Source of the DNA: Candidatus Glomeribacter gigasporarum BEG34
GTDB lineage: Bacteria > Pseudomonadota > Gammaproteobacteria > Burkholderiales > Burkholderiaceae
Reading direction: 5' to 3'
Assembly (NCBI RefSeq): GCF_000227585.1
Contig: NZ_CAFB01000034.1
Location: forward strand, 62,001-126,000
Length of the DNA stretch: 64,000 nucleotides
Both the position numbers and the translations under genes were made by a program. Each line of letters starts with the position of its first letter. Position 1 is the stretch's first letter. The notes beneath the pieces are model-generated. The model had not been told where the DNA came from and made no database searches. It was given only the letters and a program-made list of their open reading frames with translations. Below are positions 8,173 to 18,528 of the stretch, piece by piece.

Positions 8173-9873
8173 TCAATCGGGGCCAGACTGAGGTTTGGTC
8201 ACTACAACGCGACGCATATCGCGCGCAACAACGCGCATCGGCACGCTGCGCGCGACCAGTTCGAGATAAAGCGCAGGAGACATCAGGGCGAGCGCATCGC
8301 GACCGTTTTTCCAGCGTTCAATCCACGCCTCAATCGTTGGAATCCATTGATGCGGTTCCTGCTCGATGCCGAAGCGTAATTCATCCGGATGTTGAACCAT
8401 GATCATCATGCGCCGCAGATAAAACGGCATCGTATGGTCGAGCATATTGACCGAATAGAAAGGCGCATTGGGCGGCAATTGCGCGAGTTCCGCGCGCACC
8501 GGCTGGATTAGGGCGATGCCCGCGCTGGCGCGGCCAAATATCTCGTGCGCATTACCCGCAATCATCGTTGCGAGCAGCCATCCAAACGCATAGAGAACAA
8601 GGCTGCGCTTCATGGCGCGCGGCTCGCCGCTCCGGCTTATCCAGGCGGATAGCGCAACATTGAACGCTGCAACAGCGAGCGAAATATAGGCCCAGACTTG
8701 ATACGCGCGGTATAGCGTATTTGGCGTGCGCGTATGGTTACCGAACCGGATCAGGTAGAGCGCGCCAATGCAGCCAAGCGCAATCAGCGCTGCCTGTCCA
8801 ATCAAATGACGGCGCCACTGCACGCTTGTGATGCATGGCAGATTGAAGCCCAACAGAAGCGCAAGCGCAGGCGCTACGGGCAATATATATGAGATGAGCT
8901 TTGAATACGAAAGGCTGAAGAAAATAAAAATAAACGCAATCCAGATGACCAGCAGCAAAGCCGGCTTGAAGCCGTTGGGCTGGCGCGGCATTTCGAGCGC
9001 GCGCCGGATGCTCCGCCACAAGATTGAAACCCACGGCAGAAAACCGGCGATGATGACCGGAACGAAATAATAAAAGGCGCCTGGACGGTTCTGCTCAGGC
9101 GTCAGATAACGTCGGAAATGCTGGACGATAAAGAAAAACTCGAAGAAAGCGGGATAGCGGGACTGAATCAGCACAAACCACGGCGCTGCAATGGCGCTAA
9201 AGATCAACACGCCGCTCACAAGATAAAGCCGCCTCCAGAGCGCCCAGTCGCGCGCGATCAGCGTATAGAGCGCGAGCGCTGCACCTGGCAACAGCACGCC
9301 AACCAGCCCCTTGGTGAGCACAGCCAGCGCCATGGAAGCCCAGCATAGCCACATCCAGCCGCGCCGCGCGGCAGGCCTTGCATCCGGGCGCTGCGCGAGC
9401 AGGAAGGTGCATAAGCACATCTGCATCCAGAATGCAAGGCCCATATCGAGCACATTAAAATGCCCAAGCAGATTCCAGTAGGGAGATGAACCGAGCGCGA
9501 GCGCGGCATGCAGACCCGCCTGCGGGTTAAAAAGGCGCGCCCCAGTCAATCCGATCAACAATACGCCAGAAAAACTGCACAACGCGGTATAAAGACGCGC
9601 CTGCCAGTCGCCAATGCCCAGCCAGGCAAAGCTCGCGGCATTGATCCAGGTCTGCAGCGGCGGCTTCTCAAAGTACAGATAGCCGTTATAGCGCGGCGCG
9701 AGCCAATCACCGCTTGCCAGCATTTCACGCGCCATTTCAGCGTAGCGGCCTTCATCGCTCGGAATCAAATGGCGGATATTGAGCTGCGCAAACCAAAGGA
9801 TTGCAAAAACAGCAACAAGCGCAGTCCATTGCGCGCGCGGCGACGCGAAACGCTTCTCTAGGGCATTTTTCAT
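8173..9873 (-). CDS. arnT: ArnT-like lipid-linked aminoarabinose transferase
   Basis: A GT39-type (GT-C fold) integral membrane glycosyltransferase of ~566 residues with many hydrophobic helices. Conserved blocks are PSDEGRYAEMAREMLASGDW (acidic loop with the catalytic Asp/Glu), YFEKPPLQTWI and AVLTKGLVG. ArnT moves 4-amino-4-deoxy-L-arabinose from undecaprenyl phosphate to lipid A in the periplasm, which gives polycationic peptide resistance; substrate assignment rests on similarity only. The ATG at 9873 and first residues MKNAL lie inside a short PE1 derivative (9859-9919). A TTG at 9900, also in the element, is the alternative start. Confidence 0.82.
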   Translation of the reverse strand: MKNALEKRFASPRAQWTALVAVFAILWFAQLNIRHLIPSDEGRYAEMAREMLASGDWLAPRYNGYLYFEKPPLQTWINAASFAWLGIGDWQARLYTALCSFSGVLLIGLTGARLFNPQAGLHAALALGSSPYWNLLGHFNVLDMGLAFWMQMCLCTFLLAQRPDARPAARRGWMWLCWASMALAVLTKGLVGVLLPGAALALYTLIARDWALWRRLYLVSGVLIFSAIAAPWFVLIQSRYPAFFEFFFIVQHFRRYLTPEQNRPGAFYYFVPVIIAGFLPWVSILWRSIRRALEMPRQPNGFKPALLLVIWIAFIFIFFSLSYSKLISYILPVAPALALLLGFNLPCITSVQWRRHLIGQAALIALGCIGALYLIRFGNHTRTPNTLYRAYQVWAYISLAVAAFNVALSAWISRSGEPRAMKRSLVLYAFGWLLATMIAGNAHEIFGRASAGIALIQPVRAELAQLPPNAPFYSVNMLDHTMPFYLRRMMIMVQHPDELRFGIEQEPHQWIPTIEAWIERWKNGRDALALMSPALYLELVARSVPMRVVARDMRRVVVTKPQSGPD

Positions 9874-9919
9874 ACGGAACGGTGCAGCGGCACAGTGCAA
9901 GCCGTTGAAAAATGCCCTA
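9859..9919. repeat. Short PE1 derivative giving the arnT start
   Basis: 61 bp bounded by TAGGGCATTTTTCA and TGAAAAATGCCCTA. It keeps the inner end AGCGGCACAGTGCAAGCCG of PE1 but lacks the central part. The arnT start codon ATG (minus strand, 9871-9873) is the AT-rich terminal repeat read outward, so the element supplies the first codons. Confidence 0.8.
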
Positions 9920-9927
9920 ACACGGAA

Positions 9928-10323
9928 TCAGGCATCAGGGCCGACTAATAACGCCGCGGCAACTCTGCGCCCTTCAGCCGCCAGAATATTGTAGGTGCGG
10001 CAGGCGGCATGACTGTCCATCGTTTCGAGCGCAATATTGCGCTCCACAAAGGGCGTCATCAGCTGGGGGGAAGGAAAACGCAAGCGCGCGCCGCTGCCGA
10101 ATAGCAGCAGTTCGATCATTGCTGACCCGGAAAGGGTCTGAATCAAATCCTGGAAGCAGGCGTGGGTCAGCGCAGCGAATGAAGGCGCCGGCCAGGCGCG
10201 CACAGGGCCTTCGGGCATCACAATAATGCTATGTGTATACCGTATGCCGTTGACTTCAACAAAAGCGCTGCCATAGGCCGTAATGCCTTGATGCGCGCCT
10301 GAATTGTCTGGCTGTAATTTCAA
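9928..10323 (-). CDS. Mth938-like (DUF498) domain protein
   Basis: About 131 residues from a TTG start at 10323 (KLQPDNSGAHQGITAYG); the frame is open upstream but family members begin here. Motifs YTHSIIVMPEGPVRAWP and LLFGSGARLRFP fit the Mth938/NDUFAF3-related family. The biochemical role of the family in bacteria is not established. The end (TYNILAAEGRRVAAALL) is complete. It is followed by the element that starts arnT. Start choice rests on homologue length and is uncertain. Confidence 0.75.
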   Translation of the reverse strand: MKLQPDNSGAHQGITAYGSAFVEVNGIRYTHSIIVMPEGPVRAWPAPSFAALTHACFQDLIQTLSGSAMIELLLFGSGARLRFPSPQLMTPFVERNIALETMDSHAACRTYNILAAEGRRVAAALLVGPDA

Positions 10324-10522
10324 AGCAGTACGCGGAAAACAGGCAGGGGCGGGTCCAGAAAAACACAGTATACCCCTCACACAGTTCAGGCTTAAGCCCG
10401 ATAGCAAAAGCCGGATCGATCCCTAAAATGATTCTTATCTCTTATTCAAGCCCGGAGGAATATATCCGCAATATTCCAGAATCCAGCACGCAGCCTTTCA
10501 ATTTCATACATGAGGTGACGCT

Positions 10523-11701
10523 ATGCTTACAGGAACCTCTCTCTCATCTGGAATGTATTTACCATATGAAATCATCTCGGAAATATTTAAATATACGCTG
10601 GACGCCAGGCCGCTCAATGAATACTCTTTCTGTCTAAATGATAAGAGCGAACCTCGTAATCTTGAGTTGATCAGCAGATGGTTTGAACGTGATGTTAAAA
10701 GAATTTTAAGAGAAGAGCGCCCAGAGATTATGCGGGCGATAGCGGCAGGGGCATTGTCGCGTATCGCGCTCCACTGGACGGGTGATATGGAAAAGGTCGG
10801 CCCCCAAAGGGATTTATTTGTAAAGAATGTGAAATCAGTCACTGAAAGATGTTCTCACCTTGCGCTGGACCTGGATGATATTCTTGCATGTGGAGCGGGA
10901 TACGGATTATCTGCAACAGACATCCATCATTCCATCACGACCATTCTTGAGGTGATTAGAAACCAATATCAAAAGGATTTTCCTATCCAATCTTTTGAAT
11001 TCAAAGCCCCGGCGGCAGTCAACTTTTCCAGTCCGGGTTTTTTCCGGGCTTCAGGGCATTTTGAAACAGGTTTTATGCGGCTGTTTTTGGAACTGGGCGA
11101 TATTGCCGAAAACGCCAGAGATCAAAAGATCCGATTTTTGCTGGATCTGGGCGGCAGCGGTATCAAAGACGATGATATACATGATTTGACCGAAATGCTG
11201 GGCCTGAATACTATCATCATTGAAAAACTGGATCTGTCAGAGAATAGTTTCAGTCTTCAAGGCATCACTGAATTAGTTGATCTTTTTAAAGACAAGCCTG
11301 TTCAATCCTTATATTTCAGGAATTTCCGTTCTTCAAATATCGGAACATTATTCGATTCTTTGATACAGGCTTCCAGAAACATCAACCTCGGGCTTCTGGA
11401 TATCTCAGGAAGCGTCCTGAGCGACGACGCATTCACTGGATTATGCGCTTTAATCGGCAGTAATGCCGACATCAAACGGCTGAATATTAAAAACTGTAGG
11501 ATTAACAATATGCCCGGGAGAGAGCGATTGTCGGAATCTATCCACATCAATACTCATCTTCGCACACTCGACTTATTGGAGAAGCCTATTGATATTGGCA
11601 ATCATCGTCATTCCTTCTCTCTAGACGACTTTATTCAAAAAGAAGCAAAGCTGAAGGTTGAGGGCACAAAAGCCCGTCAATCTGTGAGACAGCTTGCTTA
11701 A
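10523..11701 (+). CDS. Possible F-box-like/leucine-rich repeat protein, candidate effector
   Basis: 392 residues with a clear GAGGTG ribosome-binding site before the ATG at 10523. Residues 12-28 (YLPYEIISEIFKYTLDA) look like the helix of an F-box motif. Residues ~200-360 form leucine-rich repeats of the RNI type: KLDLSENSFSLQGI, LLDISGSVLSDDAF and LNIKNCRINNM. There is no signal peptide or membrane segment. Base composition is visibly more AT-rich than the neighbours, suggesting acquisition. F-box plus LRR proteins recruit targets to eukaryotic SCF ubiquitin ligases, and bacteria use such proteins as translocated effectors. Function here is inference; the LRR part is surer than the F-box. Confidence 0.6.
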   Translation: MLTGTSLSSGMYLPYEIISEIFKYTLDARPLNEYSFCLNDKSEPRNLELISRWFERDVKRILREERPEIMRAIAAGALSRIALHWTGDMEKVGPQRDLFVKNVKSVTERCSHLALDLDDILACGAGYGLSATDIHHSITTILEVIRNQYQKDFPIQSFEFKAPAAVNFSSPGFFRASGHFETGFMRLFLELGDIAENARDQKIRFLLDLGGSGIKDDDIHDLTEMLGLNTIIIEKLDLSENSFSLQGITELVDLFKDKPVQSLYFRNFRSSNIGTLFDSLIQASRNINLGLLDISGSVLSDDAFTGLCALIGSNADIKRLNIKNCRINNMPGRERLSESIHINTHLRTLDLLEKPIDIGNHRHSFSLDDFIQKEAKLKVEGTKARQSVRQLA

Positions 11702-11855
11702 GCATGCTTAAGTTGATCTTGCGCTCTTTCGCAGACGCTCTGCCGATATTTTAAATCAGCGATACAATAACTGTCGTTCAGAGATGCATTAAAAATGCTG
11801 AATGGTTTTTTGTCCTTCATTCAAGATTGAGAGGTGATGATGCTCAACAATAAAT

Positions 11856-13436
11856 TCACTCCCATTCAATCGTCGCGGGCGGTTTGCCTGAAATATCGTA
11901 GACGACGCGGTTAATGCCGCGCACTTCGTTGATGATCCGGCTGGAAACCTGGCCGAGCAGTTCATGTGGCAAATGCGCCCAGTGCGCGGTCATAAAGTCT
12001 TGCGTCTGAACCGCGCGCAATGCAATCACATATTCGTAAGTGCGCGCGTCGCCCATCACGCCCACGCTTTTCACCGGCAGAAAAACCGCAAATGCCTGGC
12101 TCATTTGCGCATACCAGGGCCTTCCGGTCGCTGGATCGACCGCGTTACGCAGGCAATCGATAAAAATTGCATCGGCGCGTTGCAGCCGATCAATATATTC
12201 CGGCTTGACTTCGCCAGGAATGCGTACCGCCAGCCCCGGCCCTGGGAAGGGATGACGAAAAACCATTTCAGGCGGCAGACCCAGCGCAATGCCCAGTTCG
12301 CGCACTTCGTCCTTGAACAGTTCGCGCAGCGGCTCAAGCAGTTTTAACCGCAGCGTTTGCGGCAATCCGCCGACGTTGTGATGGCTTTTAATCTTTGCGG
12401 TACCGCATCCGCCTGAACCGGCGGATTCAATCACATCCGAATAAATTGTGCCCTGCGCGAGCCATTGCGCCTCGCCGCACGCGCGCGCTTCGCGCTGAAA
12501 CACTTCGATAAACTGCGCGCCAATGATTTGACGTTTCTGTTCAGGATCGGTCACGCCCGCCAGCCGCGCGATGAACTCGGCGCTCGCGTCGACATATTCG
12601 ATCTTTACGCCGAGCGCCGCCATCGCGTGTCTGACGTGCGCCGCTTCGTTTAAGCGCAATAAGCCATGATCGACAAATACGCACGTGAGCTGTTCGCCAA
12701 TCGCGCGCTGCAAAAGCGCCGCCGCCACCGATGAATCGACGCCGCCGGAAAGCCCCAGAATCACCCGTTCGTCCCCCACTTGCTGACGGATGCGCTCGAT
12801 GGCTTGGTTCAGATAATCATCCATCACCCAATCCGCGCGCGCGCCGCAGATGTCCAGCGCGAAGCGCGCGAGCAATGTGTTGCCCTGCGCGGTGTGCGTG
12901 ACTTCAGGATGAAATTGCACGCCGTAAAAGCGCCGTGCGTGATGCGCCATCGCTGTAATCGGGCAGTTTTCAGTCGATGCAATGCACTCAAAACCGGGCG
13001 GCAGCCCGGTCACAAGATCGCCATGACTCATCCATACGGCAAGCGTTTGACGATCTGCATCGCTCTGTTTTTCCGCGAGCCCGCCGAGCCAATGCGCGCC
13101 CTCGTGTATATGTACATGCGTATGGCCGAACTCGCCGCTCTGGCCATACTTGACTTTACCGCCGAGTTGCGCGGCCATCGTTTGCATACCGTAGCAAATG
13201 CCGAGCACCGGCACGCCAAGCTCAAACACCGCCTGCGGCGCGCGCGGCGGATTCGCGCCGGCGACCGATGCCGGCCCGCCCGACAAAATAATGCCGCGCG
13301 GCGCGAAGTTGCGGATAAACGCATCGCTGAGGTCGTAGCGGTGAATCTCAGCGTAGATATGCAGCGCGCGCACGCGGCGCGCAATCAGTTGCGTATATTG
13401 AGAACCGAAATCAAGGATGAGGATTTTGTCGTGCAC
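11856..13436 (-). CDS. guaA: GMP synthase (glutamine-hydrolysing)
   Basis: 526 residues from a GTG at 13436 ([23 protein letters not shown]), matching the usual MHDKIL start; the frame runs further upstream but without homology. It amidates XMP to GMP. The glutaminase domain has Cys in LGICYGMQT and His/Glu in [10 protein letters not shown]. The ATP-pyrophosphatase P-loop is [13 protein letters not shown]. The C-terminal [14 protein letters not shown] is intact. It lies in a guaB-DUF1640-guaA transcription unit, so consecutive GMP synthesis steps are together. Confidence 0.97.
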   Translation of the reverse strand: MHDKILILDFGSQYTQLIARRVRALHIYAEIHRYDLSDAFIRNFAPRGIILSGGPASVAGANPPRAPQAVFELGVPVLGICYGMQTMAAQLGGKVKYGQSGEFGHTHVHIHEGAHWLGGLAEKQSDADRQTLAVWMSHGDLVTGLPPGFECIASTENCPITAMAHHARRFYGVQFHPEVTHTAQGNTLLARFALDICGARADWVMDDYLNQAIERIRQQVGDERVILGLSGGVDSSVAAALLQRAIGEQLTCVFVDHGLLRLNEAAHVRHAMAALGVKIEYVDASAEFIARLAGVTDPEQKRQIIGAQFIEVFQREARACGEAQWLAQGTIYSDVIESAGSGGCGTAKIKSHHNVGGLPQTLRLKLLEPLRELFKDEVRELGIALGLPPEMVFRHPFPGPGLAVRIPGEVKPEYIDRLQRADAIFIDCLRNAVDPATGRPWYAQMSQAFAVFLPVKSVGVMGDARTYEYVIALRAVQTQDFMTAHWAHLPHELLGQVSSRIINEVRGINRVVYDISGKPPATIEWE

Positions 13437-13465
13437 GTGGAATAGATATACAGGGGAATAAGCAC

Positions 13466-13699
13466 TTACATAAATTTCATCAAAATACCGATCAATAAGC
13501 CGATCTGTGCGAATGATAGGCCAACGACCCATTTCAAAAGCTCGAATTTCATCTCAGCAAGATCATGTTTAGTTGCAACCTCTGACGATTCATGTGACGC
13601 TCGAATCGCTTCCGTTAACGCCTCTGCCTGCCGTTCATCAAAACCAGACGCTTTCAGCTTACGGACAAATTGATGTGTATCGAAGATTGCGGCGGCCAT
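13466..13699 (-). CDS. DUF1640 coiled-coil membrane protein (copy 1)
   Basis: 77 residues: an N-terminal amphipathic part ([27 protein letters not shown]), a short coiled coil ([20 protein letters not shown]) and a C-terminal membrane anchor ([20 protein letters not shown]). This is the DUF1640 (CCDC90-like) layout. Function is unknown. It sits between guaB and guaA on the same strand. A longer paralogue lies at 29378-29680. Confidence 0.75.
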   Translation of the reverse strand: MAAAIFDTHQFVRKLKASGFDERQAEALTEAIRASHESSEVATKHDLAEMKFELLKWVVGLSFAQIGLLIGILMKFM

Positions 13700-13734
13700 T
13701 GCTGTATTCCCCTTTGCAAAACCAGCGGTTCAAC

Positions 13735-15195
13735 TTATTCGATATGGTAATTCGGCGCCTCTCTCATAATCTGCACATCGTGCACATGCGATTCGCGCAT
13801 GCCCGCTGCGGTGATTTCGACAAAGCGCGCATTCGCGTGCAGTTCTGAAATCGTGCGGCATCCGCAATACCCCATGCTGGCGCGCACGCCGCCGGCGAGC
13901 TGGAACAGAATCGCCGCGACGCCGCCTTTGTACGGCACGCGGCCTTCAATGCCTTCCGGCACCAGTTTATCGATATGCGCATCATCGTCCTGAAAATAGC
14001 GTTCCGCGGAACCTTTTTGCATCGCGCCGACCGAACCCATGCCGCGATACGATTTATAAGAGCGGCCTTGATATAGAAAGACTTCGCCGGGCGCTTCTTC
14101 CGTACCGGCGAGCAGACTGCCCATCATTACGCTATGCGCGCCGGCCGCGAGCGCCTTTGCGGCATCGCCCGAATAGCGCACGCCGCCGTCGGCAATCAGC
14201 GGCACATCCGTATCCGCCAGCGCGGCGGCGACATTCGAGATCGCTGAAATCTGCGGCATCCCGACGCCGGTCACCACGCGCGTGGTACAGATCGAGCCTG
14301 GACCGATGCCGACCTTGACGCCGTCCGCGCCCTGCTCGACCAGCGCACGCGCCGCCTCTGCCGTGGCGATATTGCCGCCAATCACATCAATGTGCGCAAA
14401 GCGTTCCTTGATCCAGCGCACCCGCTCCAGCACGCCCTGGCTATGGCCGTGCGCGGTATCGACCACCAGCGCATCGACGCCCGCCTGCGCCAGCAGTTCG
14501 ATGCGCGCGTCGTTGTCCGGCCCGGTGCCGACCGCCGCGCCGACGCGCAATTTGCCGTGTTCGTCCTTGCACGCATCCGGATGCTCGGTGGCCTTCAGGA
14601 TGTCCTTGACGGTGATTAAACCGCGCAATTCAAACGCATCATTCACCACCAGAACGCGCTCCAGCCGGTGCCGGTGCATCAATGCTTTGGCCTGTGCGAG
14701 CGGCGCGCCCTCTGGTACGGTAATCAACCGCTCGCGCGGAGTCATGATCGCGCGCACCGGTTCATTTAAGCGCGTCTCAAAGCGCAGGTCACGGTTGGTG
14801 GCGATGCCAACCAATTGTTCCCCTTCCACCACCGGGAAACCGGAAATGCCGTGTTTGCGTGAGAGCGCCATCACGTCAAGCACTTTTAAATCCGGCGGTA
14901 CGGTAATCGGATCGCGCACGATGCCGGATTCAAAGCGTTTGACCTTGACCACTTCCTTCGCCTGCTGCTCGGCGGATACATTCTTGTGGATAATGCCAAT
15001 CCCGCCCTGCTGCGCCATCGCAATCGCCAGCCGGCTTTCCGTCACCGTATCCATCGGCGCGGAAATCAACGGCATATTGAGCGAAATCCGGCGCGTGAGC
15101 CGGGTTTTGAGGCAAACTTGATGCGGCAGAATGGCGGAGAAGGCGGGAACGAGAAGTACGTCGTCAAAAGTAAGGGCTTTCTGCATCAGACGCAT
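13735..15195 (-). CDS. guaB: IMP dehydrogenase
   Basis: 486 residues, usual length. It oxidises IMP to XMP with NAD, the rate-limiting step to GMP. The barrel starts at [13 protein letters not shown]; two CBS domains are inserted (around [15 protein letters not shown] and [14 protein letters not shown]); the catalytic cysteine lies in [17 protein letters not shown], and the flap region has [11 protein letters not shown]. It is the first gene of the leftward guaB-DUF1640-guaA unit. Confidence 0.97.
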   Translation of the reverse strand: MRLMQKALTFDDVLLVPAFSAILPHQVCLKTRLTRRISLNMPLISAPMDTVTESRLAIAMAQQGGIGIIHKNVSAEQQAKEVVKVKRFESGIVRDPITVPPDLKVLDVMALSRKHGISGFPVVEGEQLVGIATNRDLRFETRLNEPVRAIMTPRERLITVPEGAPLAQAKALMHRHRLERVLVVNDAFELRGLITVKDILKATEHPDACKDEHGKLRVGAAVGTGPDNDARIELLAQAGVDALVVDTAHGHSQGVLERVRWIKERFAHIDVIGGNIATAEAARALVEQGADGVKVGIGPGSICTTRVVTGVGMPQISAISNVAAALADTDVPLIADGGVRYSGDAAKALAAGAHSVMMGSLLAGTEEAPGEVFLYQGRSYKSYRGMGSVGAMQKGSAERYFQDDDAHIDKLVPEGIEGRVPYKGGVAAILFQLAGGVRASMGYCGCRTISELHANARFVEITAAGMRESHVHDVQIMREAPNYHIE

Positions 15196-15411
15196 GGCGC
15201 CTTCCTGGAGGAGAAATGCGGATTATTATAAGAGGATATAAGAAGGGATGGATTCCGCTACAGGCCCTCCGCAGTCTGCTTGAACTGCTTTTTGATATTG
15301 AGCCGATATGGGATAATAAAAACTAAATGGTTAAATATATATGAGAGAAATTTTAATGAATAGACATGAATGGTTAAGGCATCATTCATCTTTTTAACCT
15401 GGAGTAGTGCC

Positions 15412-16199
15412 ATGTCACCTACACAGCCAGTTTCTGTCGCTTCTTCCCCCTCTTCGTCCGACTTAAAAGCTCTTATGGAAGAGGACCGCGCTTTTAAAAA
15501 TTTTGTGGAGAACATGCAATCCTTAACCGATATAGCTCAACAACAGGTAAACAGCCCCCGGGTTTCCATAGCTGAGTCGAGCACCCTTGCTGCATCGCGC
15601 GGATCGTCCGCTGCCACTTCCTCTGTTGATATATGCATTCAGTTACTTAAGGATGCAGAGATCGACTTAGAGGAATTAGCGTTCTGCATTGAAAATATCG
15701 AACGTGATTTTGAGTGTCTTCTCAGTCAATTTAAACAAAATCCAAATTTTTTAACTCTTCCATTAGAGGAAGAAGTGCGGTTTCCATACGCGATTCGTCT
15801 TCAAAAGGACCACAGAGCCCGCGTCGATCATCTGCGCCTGAAGGATTACGCTTGTCCTCTCCGGACAAGCGCGCATCTAAATTTGCCTCAACTTCCCAGG
15901 TGCGCAGCGCATCTGTTGAATCTCGTCGTTCCCTCTTTTCAATTATCGAAGAAGGAACAGCACCGACCTCCAATCTTGAAATAAAAATTATTGTAGAACT
16001 CGGGAAATTAAAATCCTCTTTCCAGCAATATAAAGCAGCCGTAGAAAATGAGTCGCAAAAAATAGCAGTGCACAAGGAAGCGTTGCTCTCATCGCTCGAA
16101 CGTCTGCAAGCGTTACGGGCAGAATTGATCGAGAAGATCGAACTGCAAAGAAATATGTCCCGGTCCACGGAAAAAGACCCAGTCCATTTAGTCGTTTAA
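15412..16199 (+). pseudogene. Ser-rich coiled-coil protein split by a frameshift
   Basis: An ATG at 15412 after a GGAG site opens a frame whose first ~75 residues are Ser/Thr-rich and disordered, followed by a helical part (ICIQLLKDAEIDLEELAFCIENIERDFECLLSQF). Near 15770 the sense appears to move into the -1 frame: that frame is open through 15780-15852 with a Ser-rich stretch (SIRDSSSKGPQSPRRSS) and continues as a second coiled coil (KSSFQQYKAAVENESQKI) to the stop at 16199. Read together this would be ~260 residues. No family recognised. The layout fits a host-directed effector, but that is a guess; a sequencing error could also explain the break. Confidence 0.5.
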
Positions 16200-16226
16200 A
16201 GCCAAACGCTTCTACAGGCCGCGGCG

Positions 16227-16789
16227 TTGAAAATCATCGGCATCGACCCCGGCCTGAGGCGCACCGGCTTTGGCATTATCGAGCGCAGCGGCGGGCCGCT
16301 GCGCCACATCGCCAGCGGCGTCATCAAAACGCCTGATGCCGGTCTGCCCCAACGACTCGGCGTCATTTTGAAAGCATTCAAACGCTGCTGGCCGAACACA
16401 GACCCGCGCACGCTGCTGTCGAACAGGTATTCGTCAATGTGAATCCAAGCGCAACATTGCTGCTGGGCCAAGCGCGCGGCGCGGCCATTTGCGCGCTGGT
16501 CGCGGGCGGCGCGCAGGTGTATGAATACACCGCCTTGCAACTTAAACAGGCGGTTGCAGGCTATGGGCGCGCCCGCAAAGAACAAATCCAGCATATGGCG
16601 GCGCGGCTTTTGCAATTAGACGGCCTGCCTGGCCCCGACGCCGCGGATGCGCTCGGCGTTGCAATCTGTCATGCGCATAGCGGCGATGCACTCGCTACCC
16701 TCGGCAATTTAGCGCCCGCGGTTGCAAAAAAAGGATTCAGGACGCGGCGCGGGCGATTAGTCGGCCCAATGTCCAGCCCGATTTATTAA
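16227..16789 (+). pseudogene. ruvC: Holliday junction resolvase RuvC, frameshifted
   Basis: The first frame gives [19 protein letters not shown] and then, after GVILKAF near 16378, an unrelated tail to a stop at 16442. One base over, the frame continues as [30 protein letters not shown], exactly the RuvC middle, and runs to 16789 with [15 protein letters not shown] and [15 protein letters not shown]. All catalytic acids are present across the two frames: Asp in GIDPG, Glu in VEQVFV, and Asp in the DAADAL region. One base is gained or lost. Either the gene is dead or the base call is wrong; ruvA and ruvB next to it are intact. Confidence 0.85.
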
Positions 16790-16843
16790 ATTTATCCGCG
16801 CGGTACACTACAAGAATATTTTTGTTTTTTCTTCGCAGCTCCC

Positions 16844-17425
16844 ATGATTGGCCGTTTGTCCGGCATTTTGCTGGAAAAAAATCCGCCTCATTTACTGCTC
16901 GATTGTCATGGCGTGGGCTATGAAATCGACGCCCCGATGAGCACCTTCTACCAGATGCCCGCGATTGGCGAGCCGCTCGTGCTGCTCACGCATCTGATCG
17001 TGCGCGCGGATGCGCATGCACTGTATGGCTTTGCCAGCGCGCCGGAACGCACGGTATTCCGGGAATTGCTGAAAATCAGCGGCGTCGGCGCGCGGATGGC
17101 GCTCGCGGTTTTATCCGGATTGAGCATTGCCGATCTGAGGCGCGCGGTGAATGCGCAAAATGCCGCGATGCTGGCGGGCATTCCCGGCATCGGCAAAAAA
17201 ACCGCCGCGCGCCTGCTGCTTGAACTGAAAGGAAAATTTGGCGACGCGCCCGCGGGCATTGCAGGCGGCGCGCTGACCAGCGCGCACGGCGCCGATATCC
17301 TGAATGCGCTGCTTGCGCTCGGTTATTCGGAAAAAGAAGCGCTTGCTGCAATTCAGGCCATTCCCGCCGATTCGGATGTATCGGACGGTATTCGTCTGGC
17401 GCTTAAACACTTATCCAAAGCATGA
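16844..17425 (+). CDS. ruvA: Holliday junction DNA helicase subunit RuvA
   Basis: 193 residues, start [28 protein letters not shown]. The N-terminal OB fold, the helix-hairpin-helix pairs ([19 protein letters not shown] and [23 protein letters not shown]) and the C-terminal RuvB-binding domain ([16 protein letters not shown]) are all visible. RuvA tetramers hold the four-way junction and load RuvB. The stop overlaps the ruvB start by 4 bases. Confidence 0.96.
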   Translation: MIGRLSGILLEKNPPHLLLDCHGVGYEIDAPMSTFYQMPAIGEPLVLLTHLIVRADAHALYGFASAPERTVFRELLKISGVGARMALAVLSGLSIADLRRAVNAQNAAMLAGIPGIGKKTAARLLLELKGKFGDAPAGIAGGALTSAHGADILNALLALGYSEKEALAAIQAIPADSDVSDGIRLALKHLSKA

Positions 17426-18471
17426 TTGAACAGGATGCGCTCGACGCCGGGCGCTTGATGGCGCCAGCCCCCGCTTCTCCAAATGAAGAGGTCTTTGAGC
17501 GCGCATTGCGTCCGCGCCGGTTATCCGAATATATCGGCCAGACGAAAGTGTGCGAACAGATGGAAATCTTTATCCAGGCTGCCCGTCTGCGCCGCGAAGC
17601 GCTTGATCACGTCTTATTGTTTGGCCCGCCGGGTCTGGGCAAAACCACGCTCGCGCATATCGTCGCGCACGAAATGGAGGTGAACCTGCGTCAGAGCGCC
17701 GGGCCCGTGCTGGAACGCGCGGGCGATCTGGCGGCGCTGCTCACGAATCTTGAGGCGGGCGATGTGCTCTTCATTGACGAAATCCACCGTCTCTCGCCCG
17801 CGGTCGAAGAAATTCTGTATCCGGCGCTGGAGGATTATCAGATCGACATCATGATCGGCGAAGGCCCCGCCGCGCGCAGCGTCAAGCTGGACTTAAAGCC
17901 CTTTACGCTGATTGGCGCGACCACGCGCGCGGGCATGCTGACCAATCCATTGCGCGACCGCTTCGGCATTGTGGCGCGGCTGGAATTTTATAGCGCGCAG
18001 GAGCTGGCGAGCATTGTACAGCGTTCGGCGCACCTGCTCGATGCGCCCATCGATGAAGCTGGCGCGCTTGAAATTGCGCGGCGCGCGCGCGGCACGCCGC
18101 GCATTGCCAACCGGCTGCTGCGGCGCGTGCGTGATTATGCGCAGGTCAAAGACACGGGCGCGATTCGCGCGGACGTTGCAGACCGCGCGCTCATGATGCT
18201 CGACGTTGATCCAGCCGGCTTTGATCTGATGGATCGCACGCTGCTCGAAGCCATTTTGCATAAATTCGATGGCGGCCCGGTTGGCATCGACAATCTCGCC
18301 GCCGCCATTGGCGAAGAGCGCGACACAATCGAAGATGTCATCGAGCCGTATTTAATCCAGCAAGGCTTTTTGCAGCGCACCTCGCGCGGTCGGATTGCAA
18401 CGCTTTCAACCTATCGCCATTTCGGCTTGACTGCGCCGCAGAACCGGCCAGCGCTGGATCTCTGGGAGTGA
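17422..18471 (+). CDS. ruvB: Holliday junction DNA helicase subunit RuvB
   Basis: 349 residues. AAA+ motor that drives branch migration with RuvA. Walker [13 protein letters not shown], Walker [11 protein letters not shown], sensor 1 [10 protein letters not shown], the arginine-finger region PLRDRFG, and a winged-helix end ([21 protein letters not shown]). It starts inside ruvA by a 4-base overlap. The following 660 bp hold palindromic repeats but no gene I can support. Confidence 0.97.
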   Translation: MIEQDALDAGRLMAPAPASPNEEVFERALRPRRLSEYIGQTKVCEQMEIFIQAARLRREALDHVLLFGPPGLGKTTLAHIVAHEMEVNLRQSAGPVLERAGDLAALLTNLEAGDVLFIDEIHRLSPAVEEILYPALEDYQIDIMIGEGPAARSVKLDLKPFTLIGATTRAGMLTNPLRDRFGIVARLEFYSAQELASIVQRSAHLLDAPIDEAGALEIARRARGTPRIANRLLRRVRDYAQVKDTGAIRADVADRALMMLDVDPAGFDLMDRTLLEAILHKFDGGPVGIDNLAAAIGEERDTIEDVIEPYLIQQGFLQRTSRGRIATLSTYRHFGLTAPQNRPALDLWE

Positions 18472-18492
18472 GATCGTAAATGGAGGCGCTTA

Positions 18493-18528
18493 TGCAGGCG
18501 TTTCGCACAGCCGCGCTGGCAAGGCGCA
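18493..18528. repeat. PE2 arm, single
   Basis: CAGGCGTTTCGCACAGCCGC followed by GCTGGCAAGGCGCAATAAC matches the PE2 arm at 25861-25886 and 28155-28190. No second arm lies nearby, so this is half an element. A short minus-strand open frame (18490-18681) that covers it is not convincing as a gene. Confidence 0.6.
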
